Shown here piece by piece: positions 10,021 to 22,600 of a DNA stretch of 42,507 nucleotides. How positions within the stretch are numbered: the stretch's first letter is position 1; each line of letters opens with the position of its first letter. The translations under genes and the position numbers were made by a program. The notes under the pieces are model-generated. The model searched no databases. It saw only the letters and a program-made list of their open reading frames with translations, and was not told the DNA's origin. The stretch is from Gnetum montanum (taxonomy: Eukaryota > Streptophyta > Gnetopsida > Gnetales > Gnetaceae): NCBI GenBank assembly GCA_015680685.1, contig MNCI01016195.1, positions 1 to 42,507 of the forward strand, given 5' to 3'.

Positions 10021-12367
10021 TTTTCTTGTATTATTTCACATCTATGCCCCCTCTCTATGTCCTATTCCACTATTTCTCTAGGTATTTTCTTTCTGCTTCC
10101 CTATTCTATCTATCCTATTCTCCGCTATGTGCTCAGTACAACTTGTGAGGTTTTAAGTGACTGAATATCTTATTGCTTCATGTGAGGGTGTGATTAAGTG
10201 TATTTTTGAGTGGGACAAGGAAGGATTACTTCACAAATATACATATGGCATCCTTTCCAGGCATATAGTGTGTAGGATTTAGTTATGTCTCACTTCTATG
10301 GCATAGCACCATCCTCATGATAGGTATATGGGAGATATTATCTTTTCCCCTACCTTTTTACTCTTTGCCTTCACATACTACAACTTCTACTTCCCTATAC
10401 TATATCTCTTTTCTTCCTCTCATCCTCTCTCTTCATCTACATTTAATCATTATTAAGGAAGAATGAGTGCCTCTTTCCCATTGCAGTAAGGGTGTATTGA
10501 GTGTAGAGTGATGTAAGGAGTGTGAAATCTACATATGAGTGATGTAAGGGAGAGGTTGGCTTTAGGGATCTAGCCATGTCCCACTTCTATGACATCACAC
10601 ACAACCATTGTTTTATTAGCGATGTAGCTAAAATTATTCCATTACTTTTTATTGCTCTCTCCCTTTCTATCTCAAACCCTTTCTTCTTTTTATGCTTTAA
10701 ATTGATGAGGCCAAACAAGTAACTCTAGTTTACTCCAGTGAGTGTATTATTGAGAGAATTGAATGTATTAGGGAATTTTTGATTTGCATTTTTTGTATCC
10801 TTCCTGAGATCTAGCCATGCCCCACTTTTGTAACAACACTTCACCATAAGTGTATTGGCAATGTTCTAGATTTTCTCCCTTATCATCCTATTTTTTATAA
10901 TGCTCTTAGAGGTACCTATCAACTCATGTCTTTTCTTGATAGATTCTCCTTCAACTTTTTAGTAATATTTATCAAGAGGAGGTACTATTGTACCAATGTT
11001 ACCTTTCTATACATAAGTCATAGACTTGGGTACATTCTATGGCTTTTTAATGTCTAAATCCATCTTCAATAGTCATAATTCAACATCCTATATCATTTGT
11101 AACGTAATTTCCTGATTTCTATCTCCACCTTACTAGAAACAACATTTCACATCATTAGGAAAATCATTTAAGCTCTTCTTCTAGTTTCAAGATCTAACAT
11201 TAGCTCCAATATCAATTCTATCTTTAATGTTCAATGTCTTATATCGGATTCACTTTCAATGTCTGGCATGAGATCTCATCCTTTTCAATAGTTTAGGATT
11301 CCAAAATCTTGTGTTAATCGTACATTTAACATCCAACATTAACTTTTATATCAACAAGTTATTTTTCTTATACATAACCTTCTAGAACCTTCCAGAAGAT
11401 TCTATGGGCTTCACTATGTTGTTTCTACATGATCTATGAGGCATTTTTAGTTTAAAAATAGAAGGATACTCCTAAATGAAAAGGGATTAGATTTTTGATA
11501 ATTTGGCTTTTAATTGAACATACTTTTTAGCGCATAACATTTATTTCCCTCTCTACCAATTAGTATAGTTATTGTTAGTTATGACTGATGATTTGAAAAA
11601 TATCTTCCAAAGATACAACCTTTCTATAGAATAATTGCTCTCCCTTTTTCTCCCATATAGACACATTGTATCCCTTTTGTGTTATCCTTCTAACACATAG
11701 AAAAATCTTTCAGAATTAGGTTGATGCGCTAATTTGATCTATTCCTCTACTTTGTTAGCTACTGAATCTATTATTATTCCTACTAGATCTACATCAAGCA
11801 CATGCATCAAAGAAGGAACAAGATAATACCACTCCTTGTTAGATGCCTCTAATATATCGTACATGTCCCAAAACATCTTTTCTAATGTTATAATTTTCTC
11901 TTTTCTTGTAACATGGATTTTTTCTTTGGACTTTTCTATCTTTGGCCTCATCTATATTTTTTATAGATCTAGCTTTTGTTTTCCCATGTTTATCTTTGGT
12001 GGAATGTTTTAATGGATTAGATTTATTCCTCTTTGCATCTCATTACCAAATCACTTTTATCTACTAGCCACATGCTACATCTTTGTTTTTTCTTTTTTCA
12101 TAGATCTACAAAAAATCTATATACATTTTTCCTACTTGCTATTTCATGCAATTGCTTTTTCTTTTGCTTTTAATTTTTTAATGTTTGTAAAACAATTAGC
12201 TCAAATTACTAGATTTTTATTCTATAATTCCTCAATCCCCTTTAAATTTGAGGGAGGATATTAGAGAGTTTAATTTTCCTAGGTTGTTAGGTGGTCATAA
12301 GATTTCCTAACTCAAATTCATGATCGATTATATAGATTCCATTATTACGATGATTCCTACTCCAACA
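10021..12367 (+). repeat. Long LTR candidate of the plus-strand gypsy element
   Basis: The segment between the copia truncation and the primer-binding site at 12374 has no coding motifs. It ends in CCAACA six bases before that site, as an LTR should. A start near 10,040 would make the LTR about 2.3 kb, long but within the range of Tat-type gypsy elements. There is no second copy in the window, so the left boundary and even the LTR identity are inferred. A minus-strand 70-residue open frame at 11739-11951 is rich in Lys and Glu but matches nothing I know. Confidence 0.35.
10070..10905. repeat. Diverged tandem repeat, about 240-290 bp units, three copies
   Basis: The landmark GGATCTAGCCATGTCCCACT with following CTATGACATCAC recurs in altered form near 10275, 10566 and 10805. 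Each is preceded by a CT-rich stretch and a GTGTATT-GAGTGTA-like segment. The units are therefore about 290 and 240 bp long and clearly older than the perfect repeats at 5.5 kb. Confidence 0.5.
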
Positions 12368-12373
12368 TTGTTC

Positions 12374-12391
12374 TAGCACTAGAAGGAGGAC
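12374..12391 (+). promoter_or_regulatory. Primer-binding site, tRNA-Asn type, plus-strand gypsy
   Basis: TAGCACTAGAAGGAGGAC differs from TGGCGCTAGAAGGAGGGC, the complement of a plant tRNA-Asn(GUU) 3' end including CCA, only by three G-to-A changes. It sits on the same strand as, and upstream of, the gag at 12.98-15.3 kb, six bases after a CA that would end the LTR. The E1 element carries the same site in the opposite orientation at 26437-26454. Confidence 0.7.
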
Positions 12392-12979
12392 CTATGCAAA
12401 ACTAAATGTTATTTCTAGGATTCACTATCTACTTTAGTTTTTCACAATTCTAATGTTTTTATGTTTTCTTTTAACTTTTTCTAGTTTTTCTACATGCTAT
12501 TAATGTGCTACATTGATACATTGATGTCACATTATTCTACATATGACCATAATATCCTTTTTAGGCTTTTCCTACTATCTGATTCTCATTGAGATGCTAC
12601 ATCAAAACATTGATGTCATGTCATTTCTCTACGATTTCATTATTCACTTTGAAATCAAGGCCTCTTACCCTTTTTTTCAAGTACATATTTCTATTTTCAT
12701 GGATAAATTAACATACGAGTAATAGACTTGTGAGGTCACATTATTTTTATAGGTGTTTCTATTGTATTGTAATATACTTAGAGCTTCTCAAAAATCCAAA
12801 AACTAATGGAGATGAGAAGAAATCAAGGATTATTAAGTATAATAAGCTTGAAGGACTATAAAATAACCTTTGCTAAATGAGTGTTGGGCTATATTCTAGC
12901 ATTCGACATGTTTAAGCTCATGGAAAAGTATGAGCATGCTAACGAGCTACCACCTTTTCTTATAATCTAGATTAACCAA
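12392..12979 (+). other. Untranslated leader of the plus-strand gypsy
   Basis: This lies between the primer-binding site and the first recognisable gag codons. It is AT-rich with stops in all frames and no repeat I can define. Leader identity is inferred from position only. Confidence 0.4.
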
Positions 12980-15300
12980 TTGAACTAAATAACAAGGAAG
13001 CCAAGGAGATAGCCAAATTTATGATTGAGTAAGAGAAGATGAAAATACATGTTCACTTATATATTGAAGAAGCTAGGATGAAGAACATCTTGGATTAGCC
13101 TCTTGGGACTCATATAACTCTCAAAGAAAGGAGAGGAAGTGTTGCCTCTGAGTCAAATATCCAATTGATAGATGAAGACAAGCAATCAACAAGGAATCTT
13201 GATAAAGTAACCCTCACTCTCATCACATCCAAAACATCAACATCTTATCTATTCATAGTACTACACCTGGATCTATTCCACTTACCATTGAACCATTTAG
13301 CCTTCTTATAACCACTACTTTACGATGCTAGTTGTTTCCATCTAATAATGTTATTAACTCATATTCCATTTTCCAATCCTCCATTTTACTCTTTGAAGTC
13401 ACTCACTCTATTTCTATTCCTCAACCATAGTCTACCATACCTCAATTTTATCCTTTTCCACTTATTGTTCCTACTTCGCAACCATTCAACATTCCTTAAG
13501 CTACCAACATATTTTCCTTTCCTATACATCCATGCAGTCTAATATCTTTGGGTATACTCAATCCTGCAAACTTTGGATTTTTTTCCTAAGTGCATCCTCC
13601 CTTAACCTCTTAACTTGTTGCAATGGTTCCATCTACCATCAATTCCCCTAGAACAAATCTACAACCACTTGTATTACTTAATGACATGATGGTCTATCTT
13701 TAAGAAAATAAAGACAAAACAAAAAAGATACTCAACATACAAGAAGATTCTCTTGTTTCCATGGAAAAGATCTTAACTGAGCCTATCAAATTAGTAATCC
13801 CTTTGTGTATCTTTGCTAAGCGAGTTTTTCTACTTGCTTTTACTAAGTATAATGGTGAAATAGGAGACCCCATGAATCATGTGGTTACATTTAGGAATGA
13901 ATGCATACTTTTGGCTCTATATCCACATAATGTGTTGAGAAATTTCCCAAACTTATTTTTTGGAAGATCTTTGAAATGGTATAGATCCTTAACACATGGA
14001 TCTATTACCTCTTTGTAGTAATTTTTTGTAGCCTTCATTGAATAGTTCAAGTTCAATGTACCTCAAGGTACTAGCATGATGTCTTTTGTTGACATTAAAC
14101 AAGCTCCAAATAAGCCTATCAATAAATTCATTTTTTGATGGATAGTGACATCAACAAAAATACCCTATTATTTGAAGGAATTTAATTTTCAAGACATATT
14201 TGAAGTAGAAATAATTGAATACATTGTAAAAAGAATAGCCTATTCTAAGCCTTACTCTCTAAATGATGCTTTTTTCATTGCTAGATGCATTGATGACATA
14301 GCTATTCAATGCAATGACTAGGAGTTTATATCCATTTGTAACAAAGCTATTAAATAAGAGATAATACCACCAACTTCTATAGGTGTTTCCTCTTTCTCTA
14401 AGGGATAAAACAGTGCTTCTTGAATAGGTTCCTCTTCTCATCAACCACACAAACCTCCAAGGAGAAGGGAGTACTAGACTAAGATACATATGAGGTACTC
14501 TCTAATTCTATAACATCTTCTTAGAAATAGTCACCTTAAGAAGAGACAAGTCTTTGATCAAGAAAGAGAATTCTATTATTGCATTTAGTTGATAGCTATA
14601 GATCCTTCTCAAAGACAAGAAGAAGATCCTATGGTGCCTAAGTGGTACAACTACCAATAATGCTACTACTATCATGAGACTATTTGACATGAAACAAATA
14701 ACTGTATGAATCTAAAGGATGCCATTGAGGATTTTATCAACAACAATAAGATAGTGATGAAGAATGATCCATTCACTATGCATCTAAACAACTAGTAACT
14801 TGAAGTATTTATGAATTCCTTGGGAAGCTAGAGACACAATCTTAGCTTCTAAGCCTAAATACAAAGTGCATAATTCTCCATGTAGAGAGCCTTACATTAT
14901 TCATTATTTTGACTACAAATAATCTAAGAAGTCATCACTACAACCGTAGAAGCCTTATGTGAATTTTTGGTCTAACTACATCACTACAACATAAAAAATA
15001 AATTGTTCCTCTCCACCTCCCTATTGCATCCATGGTAAAAACCTCCTTCATACTACTCCTACTGAATCTACCCATCCATCTAGTTTCCATTCTACTTTAT
15101 CTCATACTAAATCTTAGAACACTCCTACATCCACTACTACTCAAACATCTCCTTTTCCTTTATGTCACATGAAATTCCTCACCCATTGGCAATAGACTAA
15201 TGATTCATATCGAGTTAAGAAAATAAAGAAGACTACTAATGCATTGAAGCAACCTTGTAGTGAAATAAAGAAGATTTCCTTCTAATAGCAATAGGATATT
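12980..15300 (+). pseudogene. Ty3/gypsy gag polyprotein, decayed (plus strand)
   Basis: A single plus-strand frame with scattered TAA/TAG stops runs from about 12,985 through the capsid region. It includes EKMKIHVHLYIEEARMKN, then a Pro/Ser-rich segment, then the retrotransposon-gag core (13761-14018) with FTKYNGEIGDPMNHVVTF and FGRSLKWYRSLTHGSITSL. Later blocks read ARCIDDIAIQCND (about 14290) and a knuckle-like CYYYHETI-HETNNCMNLKDA (about 14660-14740). A Pro/Ser/Thr-rich linker reaches about 15,290. Gag would package the element RNA. Nearly all stops fall where Gln is plausible. No protease or RT follows on this strand, so the element is truncated near 15.3 kb. Confidence 0.75.
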
Positions 15301-15339
15301 GCTTCCTCAAGTAGCCTTCCATGTTCTTCCAATCCAATA

Positions 15340-17260
15340 GAGTTGTTATGGTAGCACTTGATCCAAAAGTATCTCAACCAAAGGATAATAAGCTCTTATA
15401 GAAAATGACCTCTACTATCTATTCAAATCAAGTGTGTTTAAAAACAAATAAAAAGACCTTGTATTAGAGCCTCATACTCAACTATGTCGTTGTTGCAAGG
15501 AAACAAGCTTATAAGCTTAATAGAGAACTTGTTTAGTGGAAAGGATAAGGATATAAGTCACACTAGATTTGAAGGATGTATGTGCTTCATTAAAGTAAAG
15601 GACAATATTTGAATCCTTAGCATCACTATGTAAGCTATGAATAACATCAATTATTTTAGAAGAAAGTATGAGCTTAGCTACAACTTGATCTTTGATTGAG
15701 TATTGAGGTAAAAAACAAAGATCAAACCTGATCAAGAAAGTCTTCTAACAAACTAAGTGAGGGTTGTCAAAAGGATTGTTAGTAATAACCTTAAGGATGT
15801 TATCATTATAGATAACAAAGACCTTAGGATTGAGAAGATAGTTGCGTCACTTTTTAAAAGAAAAAGAAAATAAAAGTAAATAAAATACTTAGGAAATACT
15901 TTTCAATGTATAAGTATTTAGTCTCATAATCTAAAAAAGGATAGGATATGTAGTATGCAAGAAGATAAGCTCCATTTTCTCACCTTCGAGAGAGCATAGT
16001 AGATATGGAATGATTGGATTTGAAAAGATAAATGTAGAAATATTAGTTTAATTAAGAAGGGTGAAGAATGGGATAAGTAATTAAGGCTTATTTGATAGAA
16101 TCAAATACCTTTTAGTAGTTCTCAAACTACACAAAAGAGGTAGATTTATGAAGCAAATAGGTTAAAGCATAAAGATGATCACTAAGGCTAGAAATGAAAT
16201 GATGTATCAATTAAAGATAACCTTGTAAGATATGCATATTTTAAATTTCTTTAGGAGGTGTGTGATCTAGGATAGCTTTAACCTTATTAGGATCAATAGG
16301 TATACCATCTTGAGAAACAAGGTAATCCAACCTCTTTCCCATAAGATTCCTAAAAGTACATTTCTTTGGATTAAGACATAGGTTAAACTTGTCATAGTAA
16401 GTTAGAACTTAATCTAAGTTAGAAGCAAGATTAGTTACTAAGGTAGACTTGATAGTTAAATCATCAACATATTCCTTAACTACTTTGAACATTTTTTCAT
16501 TAAAATTGAAAATCATAGCTTGTTGATAAGTAGCTCTAGCATTCATGAGTCCAAAGGGAATTTTAGTAAAAAAGAGCTATTTCCCAAGAATTCATAAAGG
16601 CTGCATATTGCTAGTGTTTTAGATTGGTTGGAATAAAAAAATCCACAGATAAAGAATTGAAGAGCATGACAAATTATAAAATTATAAGTTGATCAATATT
16701 AGGTAAAGAAAACAGATTCTTTAGAATGATCTTTTTAAGGTCTTGAAATTTAATGCATATGCAAATGCCACCATTTTTGTGGAAACTACAACCCTGTTAG
16801 AAACCCAATTAGAATAGTTGATAGGATGGATAAATCTAGCATTTTAGAGTTTAGTTGTTTTCTCTTTAATAGTGAGAGCTATAGTACGATGAATTTTCTT
16901 AACCTTTTGCTTAATAGGTTTGAAATCTTCTTCCAAGATGATATTATATTGAACTAACTTTGGATCTAGACTAGGCATGTCATTGTATTCTTAAGTGAAA
17001 TAAATTGAGTGCTTTTGCAAGGTATCTAAGGTATACTCTTGAATGTTTGAAGAGAAAAGAGCACTAAGTTGAAGATTTTCTTGTTCATGCTTACGAAAAA
17101 TTAAGAAAATATGGATTTAGAGTCCTATGTGATTGGCTTGTAGGATGACTCAAGATCAAAGGTTGAAGTAGAGACTCTAGATAGGTAGCCATGTTTACAT
17201 AGGTCATAATCAAGAGGTCAGATTTTCCATTTGAGAGAAAATTTCAAAATTTAATCTAAA
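15340..17260 (-). pseudogene. Ty3/gypsy reverse transcriptase-RNase H fragment (E4)
   Basis: Minus strand, 5' to 3': YNDMPSLDPKLVQYN (pre-RT segment, about 16,980), FIHPINYSNWVSN, a shifted frame with KNGGICICIKFQDLKK, KIPFGLMNARATYQQAM, an intact EYVDDLTIKS box (16460-16471), LNPKKCTFRNLMGK, VSQDGIPIDPNKVKAI and an RT-connected RNase H. A second RNase H-like part follows, with QYSIKDQVVAK, VLYFNEAH where a catalytic Asp is expected, and DIVEYEALIQG (about 15,450). The order is that of plant gypsy pol. It stops at about 15.34 kb, where the oppositely oriented gag ends; integrase is absent. At least one frameshift and many stops occur. Confidence 0.85.
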
Positions 17261-19480
17261 TACATCAAAAGCTAGTGAATGTCAAAAGTACAATGCACAT
17301 AATTTCTACGCTATAAAAACAATGACAATAAAGATATTTAAACATAAAATCATTTATTTGCATTAGGCACTTCTAAAAATTAATGCATGAGTAATCAAAA
17401 ATGATAACAAAGAAACATTCCAAAAATAGCATAAGTGGTAGTAGCAGCAACAAAGGGACCAAGGGTAGATCCACTAGAAGTAAGGGATTCTCATAATGCT
17501 ACTCACTTTTTTTGAAGGCTCAGATGTAAGTTACCCAAACCCTAGTTAGAAAGTTTTGTCCTGTTTTATTATTACCATGATCTTCTACTATTATGGCTAT
17601 GTTGGAATTTTTGAATTTTGGAATATTTTTCTAGCTAAATGAAATGTTATATTGAATTAGACCTTGTTTAAAAATGTAGAGTAATCTACAAGATTAAATT
17701 TTATGCTTTTAGTTTGACTTTATCATGGGATTGAGAACCCCATAAGAGTAAGATTTTGCATGTTTTTGGAATTTTACAAATCTACATCTAGAGACTCAAT
17801 GCAAGTGTTAATTTTATAGTCTATTTTGATAATATAATAAAAACATATCAATATCTAGGTTTTGTAGCATATTTTCATTATAAAATTGAGTGGAATTTAA
17901 TGAATTTAATGTCACTACTATAGTGCATTAAGTAATGGTGTAGCTAGGGCATTTCATAGTTTTTATGCTCTTATAAGCTAAATTAGTCAATGAATTGGAT
18001 AAAACTAGTTAAAATATAGCAAAGTTGACATTTTCATGAGTATATTTGCAAATGATTTTGAAAAATTGTTAGAAAACATGTTTGTGATTTTTTCCCCTAA
18101 AGAACATGATGTGAAGTTTTGACATAAGAGCATTTCTTGCCAAACACTAAGTGTTAGAGATAGAGTGATGTCACACATCAAAAGTGCTTCTTGATGTAAA
18201 ATCTCAAAGATTTAACATGGGGATATGATATTTTTTCCAAACATCATCTAGGAAAAGGATGACATTGTACATCAAAGGATCCAATGCAAAATATCAAAGT
18301 TGTAAACTTCTTTTCCAAACATCTAAATTTACTTTTGATGTCCTATGTCAATTTATACTATTGTGAGATGTAAAAGTAATGGTTTGAAGAGAAGGTTTTT
18401 GATGTAGATTTTTTTGGCAAAAATCTAAGTATACAAATGAAATCCTATGTCAAAGTTGTGGTTTCAATGTACAATGTTAAAGAGATAAGTTAGGATCCAA
18501 TGTACCATGTAGAAAAATCAAGGCATTTTCGATGTGAGATTGATGTAACTTAAAATATGTTTTGACATTTTGTTGATGTATTGAAATGAGACTCTATTTT
18601 TGATTATAATACTATTGTGTTTTTATTATAGGGATGCTACAACACATAGGCTTCTCTTGATTGAGCCTATGTACTTATTTCTTATTGATGAAAGAAGCAT
18701 CTTTGAAAACAAATGGAGGAAGTCAAGCCTAGTCCTATGTTTCCTTGAGATGCATCTTTGAGCTATGATCAAATATAGAGGAGCTATTTAAGGATGTTAT
18801 ACTATACAAGAAATTCTTAGAAAAGCTTTGAAGAAGAAGAAAATATAAGTAGTTCAATGTCGATAGTATGTAGATGTTGGAAACTTAGATTTCTAGGGAA
18901 ATGTCTAATTCATTAAGCTATAAGATTTTTGTTGATAGGTGATTTAAAAGTTGAGGAGTTAAAGGAAATGAATTCTTTTATGTCCCAAAAGGGATTAACT
19001 TCAAAAATTTTACTCTATGTAGATTCAATGATACGAATATGTAGAGTCTTAGTCATTTGAAATTCCTACAAAACTTGTTATGGGATCTTTCCCAATATCA
19101 AAATTGGAGACCTTAGGTGATGTCCCATTTCAATGAAAAATACAAGGGGTTGAAACTACATAGGTTTTAAAATTAATACAATGGCTAAGGATGGATTCAT
19201 CTACTATTGAATTAAGTCCATGAAAAAAATGCTGAGTGGCCAAAGGGATTAAGAATCCTCCTAAGGCCAAAGGGTAAGAAAAAGTTAATTTTTATATATT
19301 TTTGGAAGTTAGAAGATAGAATTACTAAAGGGATCAAAAATCATCCTAAGTTCTTATAACTCGATAGAGTTTTTATTTCAACATCAAACACACTTGACAT
19401 TTTACAATTTTTTTGTATCAAACATAAATGATGTAGAAGTATCCATCCCTGTTGGTTGAGAATTTATCTACATGCTCATT
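17261..19480. other. Non-coding AT-rich DNA, possibly the 3' end of element E2
   Basis: No protein motif was found. By position it could hold the 3' untranslated part and 3' LTR of E2, whose integrase tail ends just above it on the minus strand, but only one copy is present so this cannot be shown. It contains the degenerate repeats at 18.1-18.5 kb and a short stem at 18640-18671 (CATAGGCT ... AGCCTATG). Confidence 0.35.
18130..18500. repeat. Degenerate ~80-100 bp tandem repeat
   Basis: Four loosely similar units begin with a CCAAACA-like word (about 18136, 18234, 18313, 18413) and contain ATGTCAAAG- or GATGTAAAA-like words. Similarity is low, so unit limits are approximate. Confidence 0.3.
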
Positions 19481-19489
19481 GATGGCTTT

Positions 19490-19601
19490 GAGAACTAGGT
19501 AATCCTCCTCAAGTTATGGTGATGCTACCACTTATACCTCTCTTTATTGTGTTCAATGTGAAGAAGCACTTGCATATGTTCCTCATACACCAATTCTAGG
19601 T
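19490..19601 (-). pseudogene. Integrase C-terminal tail of element E2
   Basis: Read on the minus strand from 19,601, the frame GAA TTG GTG TAT GAG GAA continues as ELVYEEHMQVLLHIEHNKER and then YKW, typical of the region after the gypsy integrase core. It joins in frame to the E2 integrase that stops at 27,522, once the 7.9-kb element between them and one copy of a 5-bp duplication are removed. It therefore belongs to the same gene as 27527-30660. Beyond about 19,490 stops accumulate. Confidence 0.75.
19597..19601. repeat. Target-site duplication, left copy
   Basis: CTAGG directly abuts the left LTR of E1. Its partner, ATAGG, abuts the right LTR at 27522-27526. Four of five bases agree, and the E2 frame supports the G in the left copy (GAA) over the T in the right one (TAA). 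Confidence 0.65.
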
Positions 19602-20577
19602 GTAATGATAAAAAATGTTAGTGGTTGGAATCATTGAGAGGTCAATGGATGCATAGCCTTAACCGCCTCTATGTGAGGGCCTTGCTAGAAGTGGAGGTGG
19701 AGCACCCTAAATGGTCTTGTTGATCAAATAGGGACTTTACTAGCTGTAACCAGGATAGTTGATGCAACAAGGGGGTGGCATGGTTAGTTAAAATGTAAAT
19801 ACAAACAATATATAGTACAATGTGACAATGCATGAAAAGTGCAAAACTATGCAAGAAAAATGCAAGAAAATGCTAGAAATGGGAGAGAGAAATGGAACAT
19901 CACCCAAAACGGGAGCATAGTTAACTTCAAAAAGGTCTCAGAAAGTACATAGTGTATAACAAGCATAGTGGAAGCACATACACAGTCTTGGTGATGTTGG
20001 ACCGTGAAGTTTGGCATTCGCTATGATAAACCATGCCTATCGGGTTGGCCACTATAGGGTACCATGTAGTGATCTGTAGGGCTACAATGGGGTTACAGTG
20101 GAAAATGATGTGCAACTCTACCTTTGTGCTAATGTTGTGTGCTTTGGGTCTCGTTTGCCCATGGAGCTAAGTGCTAAGATGCCAAATGCCAAGTTCTTAA
20201 AAAGGCTTACATCCAAGGAATTCCAACCACTTGGGAATGCCAATAGTCAGGGAATGCCAATAGTCTAGGAATGCCAATAGCCAAGGAATCCCAATTGTTA
20301 GGGAATGCCAATAGTTGAGGAATGCCAATCATTAGGGAATGCAAACTATCGAGGAATGCCAACCGTTAGGGAATTCCAATAGTCAAAGGAGTTCTAGAGC
20401 TAAAGTGAAGGTTGATTTTAAGCTCTAGAGGGTTTTGGAGACTATCAGAGGCTTATTTCTAGTTCCAGGCTAGTTACACTCTAGAGCATAACCCAACAAT
20501 TAAAAACATTTACCAAGTTTTGAGACTTAGATAAATTTACAATTGAAATGTTGAAGCTCAAAATTAATGGTGATTCA
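19602..20577 (-). repeat. E1 3' LTR (left copy)
   Basis: It is collinear with 26460-27521 from TGTAATGATAAAAAATG to AATGGTGATTCA. Shared blocks include GTGGTTGGAATCAT, CATGTGAGGGCC-like, GCTAGAAATGGGAGAG, AAAAAGGTCTCAGAA and CTCTAGAGCATAACCCAA. The 86-bp length difference from the other LTR is almost exactly the five extra 17-bp units in that copy. As the 3' LTR it should hold the RNA end. Confidence 0.85.
20217..20386. repeat. 17-bp minisatellite in left LTR, 10 units
   Basis: Ten contiguous 17-bp units of consensus GGAATGCCAATAGTTAG fill 170 bp without length change. Variation is mainly in the last seven bases of each unit. The homologous array in the right LTR has 15 units. Confidence 0.9.
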
Positions 20578-21613
20578 ATGGCACCACTTTGTTGACATCT
20601 AGTGGAGTGGCCCAAGATACATTGACGAAGAATTGCAAAACACCATAATAGATACAACACCAACATCACTCATTGGTACCTGATTTAGATGAAGTTTCAC
20701 CATGCTCAAGATTGCTAAGGGAATAACAGTATGCTGAGGCAAAGTGTGTAGGCTTGTTCTAGGGAGATGAAATGCAAGTAGAGGAAATAAAATGCAAATA
20801 GTATATCTTGATGCAAGATGAGAAGTCCACATGGCTAATGGTGATTATGACATCAAGTGGGTTGCCCTTGAAATGTTGACCTCTCATTGAAGTGCTCATG
20901 GGAGAGTTAAAGTAATTCGAAGGCTGGGCCAATTGTAAAGCTGTAATGTTGTTAATTTTCTTAGGGATGTGCTTTTTTCCTTTTTTGTTTTTTGTTTTCA
21001 TATTTTGGTCTTTTTTATTTTTTTCTTTCTTTATTTTTTTCCTCTTTTTTTTTCTTTGCTATGAGGTGAACCTCCATTGGGTTTGACTTACTAATGAATG
21101 CTAGTTGTAAGTTGGCCATTGAGTAGATGGGATTTGTTTTGATGTCACTACATCACATCTATAGGACAATTATTTCCTCCCAAGGATGAGGTACATTACA
21201 TCTACTTAGGCCTTGACCAACCAACAGAGGCTTCCCTTGGGATGAGTTTCGTTACATCCACCATGCGTTCTATGGTTGACATGAAGAGAATGTCATATGT
21301 ATCATAATGCATATGCATTAGAGGGATGTGCAATCATGATTGTATGGGTGATGAGAGGTTATTGGGATAAAGTAGTGAATGTGAAAAGGTTGTAATGGGA
21401 TGAGGTAGATGTGCATTCTTGAGTGGCTTACTAGTCTAATCATGCACATCATAGTGATGTGGCAACTTGCCACTATGATGAGATGCATCTCTGCATGACT
21501 ACCTTCAAGGCTTTGTCCTACAAACACAAATTTAAGAAGATAAGAAAACCTCACAACATGAAATGCAAGTGTAAAATGCTAGATGTGAAGATGTTGCAAG
21601 TTCTAGATGCAAA

Positions 21614-21830
21614 GATGCTACAAATGTGTTAGATGCTGCACTAGTTGCAAGTGCTCAGGAAGCTAGTGAAAGTTGCAGTGCAATGATGCTACAAGTTCTT
21701 TGAAGGTTGCACTAATGGCAGGTGCTCCAATAGATCAGCAACATGGTGGGAGGCAATGATGCTACAAGTGCCCCAAGGGTTTCACCAATGGAAGGTGCTC
21801 CAATAGATCAAGAACATGCCAATTTAAAGT
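21614..21830. repeat. ~72-bp tandem repeat, three copies
   Basis: Units start with GATGCTACAA at 21614, 21685 and 21758. The last two share GGTGCTCCAATAGATCA and AACATG. The first is more diverged. Confidence 0.6.
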
Positions 21831-22050
21831 CCTTGTAGATCATGAACCTAGTTTAATGTCTTGGCAGATCATGATGTGCTACTTTATAGTCCTAGTAGAT
21901 TGTTGGGTACTAGTTTAATGTTGTAGCAGACGATGGATGTTGTCCCGATTCAACATCATGACCCAAGAACAATCTGGGCTAGTTTAGAGTCATAGCAAAC
22001 TATTGTGCTAGTTTATAGTCATAGCATACTATCTATGCTAGCTTTTTGTG
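21819..22050. repeat. CTAGTTTA-type ~30-bp minisatellite in E1 spacer
   Basis: About seven units follow the pattern CTAGTTTA-NAGTCATAGCAGA-TATG, with spacing of roughly 29-33 bp. Examples are CTAGTTTAGAGTCATAGCAA and CTAGTTTATAGTCATAGCAT near 21980-22035. A two-unit outlier lies at 22221-22275. The same motif appears in E3, in the spacer next to the E2 polymerase and inside the E1 gag. Confidence 0.7.
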
Positions 22051-22600
22051 TTATGATAGATAAGTGCTTACCTTACTTGTGTGAGGTGTCATGCTACATG
22101 TGTAGTCATGCTATGTGCCTAGAAGATCCTACAAAAATCAACTAGAAAAAAAAATCAAGTAGCAGCTATTGTAAAAAAGGATAAAATGCATGAATCAAAG
22201 GAAAGGAATGCAAAAAGTAATAGTTTTAGGCCGTTTTGGGCTATGGGCTAGTTTAAGGCGTTTTTGGGCCTTTTCAAATGCAATGCATAAGATAAATTGA
22301 AGAATGCAAAAACAAAGTAGAAATGCATGAACAAAGTGAAGCAATGTGTAAATTAGATAAGCAGGTGAAATGTAAATGCATAAACACATGCAATGCAAGA
22401 AAAAACCAAAAATGCATGGCTCATGAAGCTAAGGGGTAGGGAAGCACTTAGTGTGTTTTTGGCCAAGAAAAATTCTTAATCATGTAGTTGCTTCCTAACT
22501 AGGCATGGATTAGGGGGCACATAAGGCTTAGGATCCTTTAGGTGGCTATTGGCTTCAACCACTCATTGGAGTGTGTTAGTCTTAGGCATTACATTGGTTA

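Larger units (their letters stand above)
20578..22440 (-). other. E1 spacer between protease and 3' LTR
   Basis: This 1.9-kb stretch lies where RT, RNase H and integrase would be in a complete element. No such motif is present on either strand. It holds a T-rich run (20985-21055), the ~72-bp repeats at 21614-21830, the CTAGTTTA arrays at 21819-22050 and 22221-22275, and many AATGCA words. A purine-rich tract next to the LTR is weak: the minus strand reads ACAAAGTGGTGCCAT before TGAAT. Confidence 0.5.

Noticed and set aside
18640-18671. Short stem-loop as a terminator or RNA gene
   Set aside because: An 8-bp stem in AT-rich DNA is not significant and no RNA family features are present.
19602-20600. 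E1 as a plus-strand element with a primer site TGGCACCACTTTGTTGAC just after the left LTR
   Set aside because: Gag and protease are on the minus strand, the tRNA-Asn-type site is at the other LTR, and the E2 frame junction fits the minus model. The TGG at 20579 is probably coincidental.
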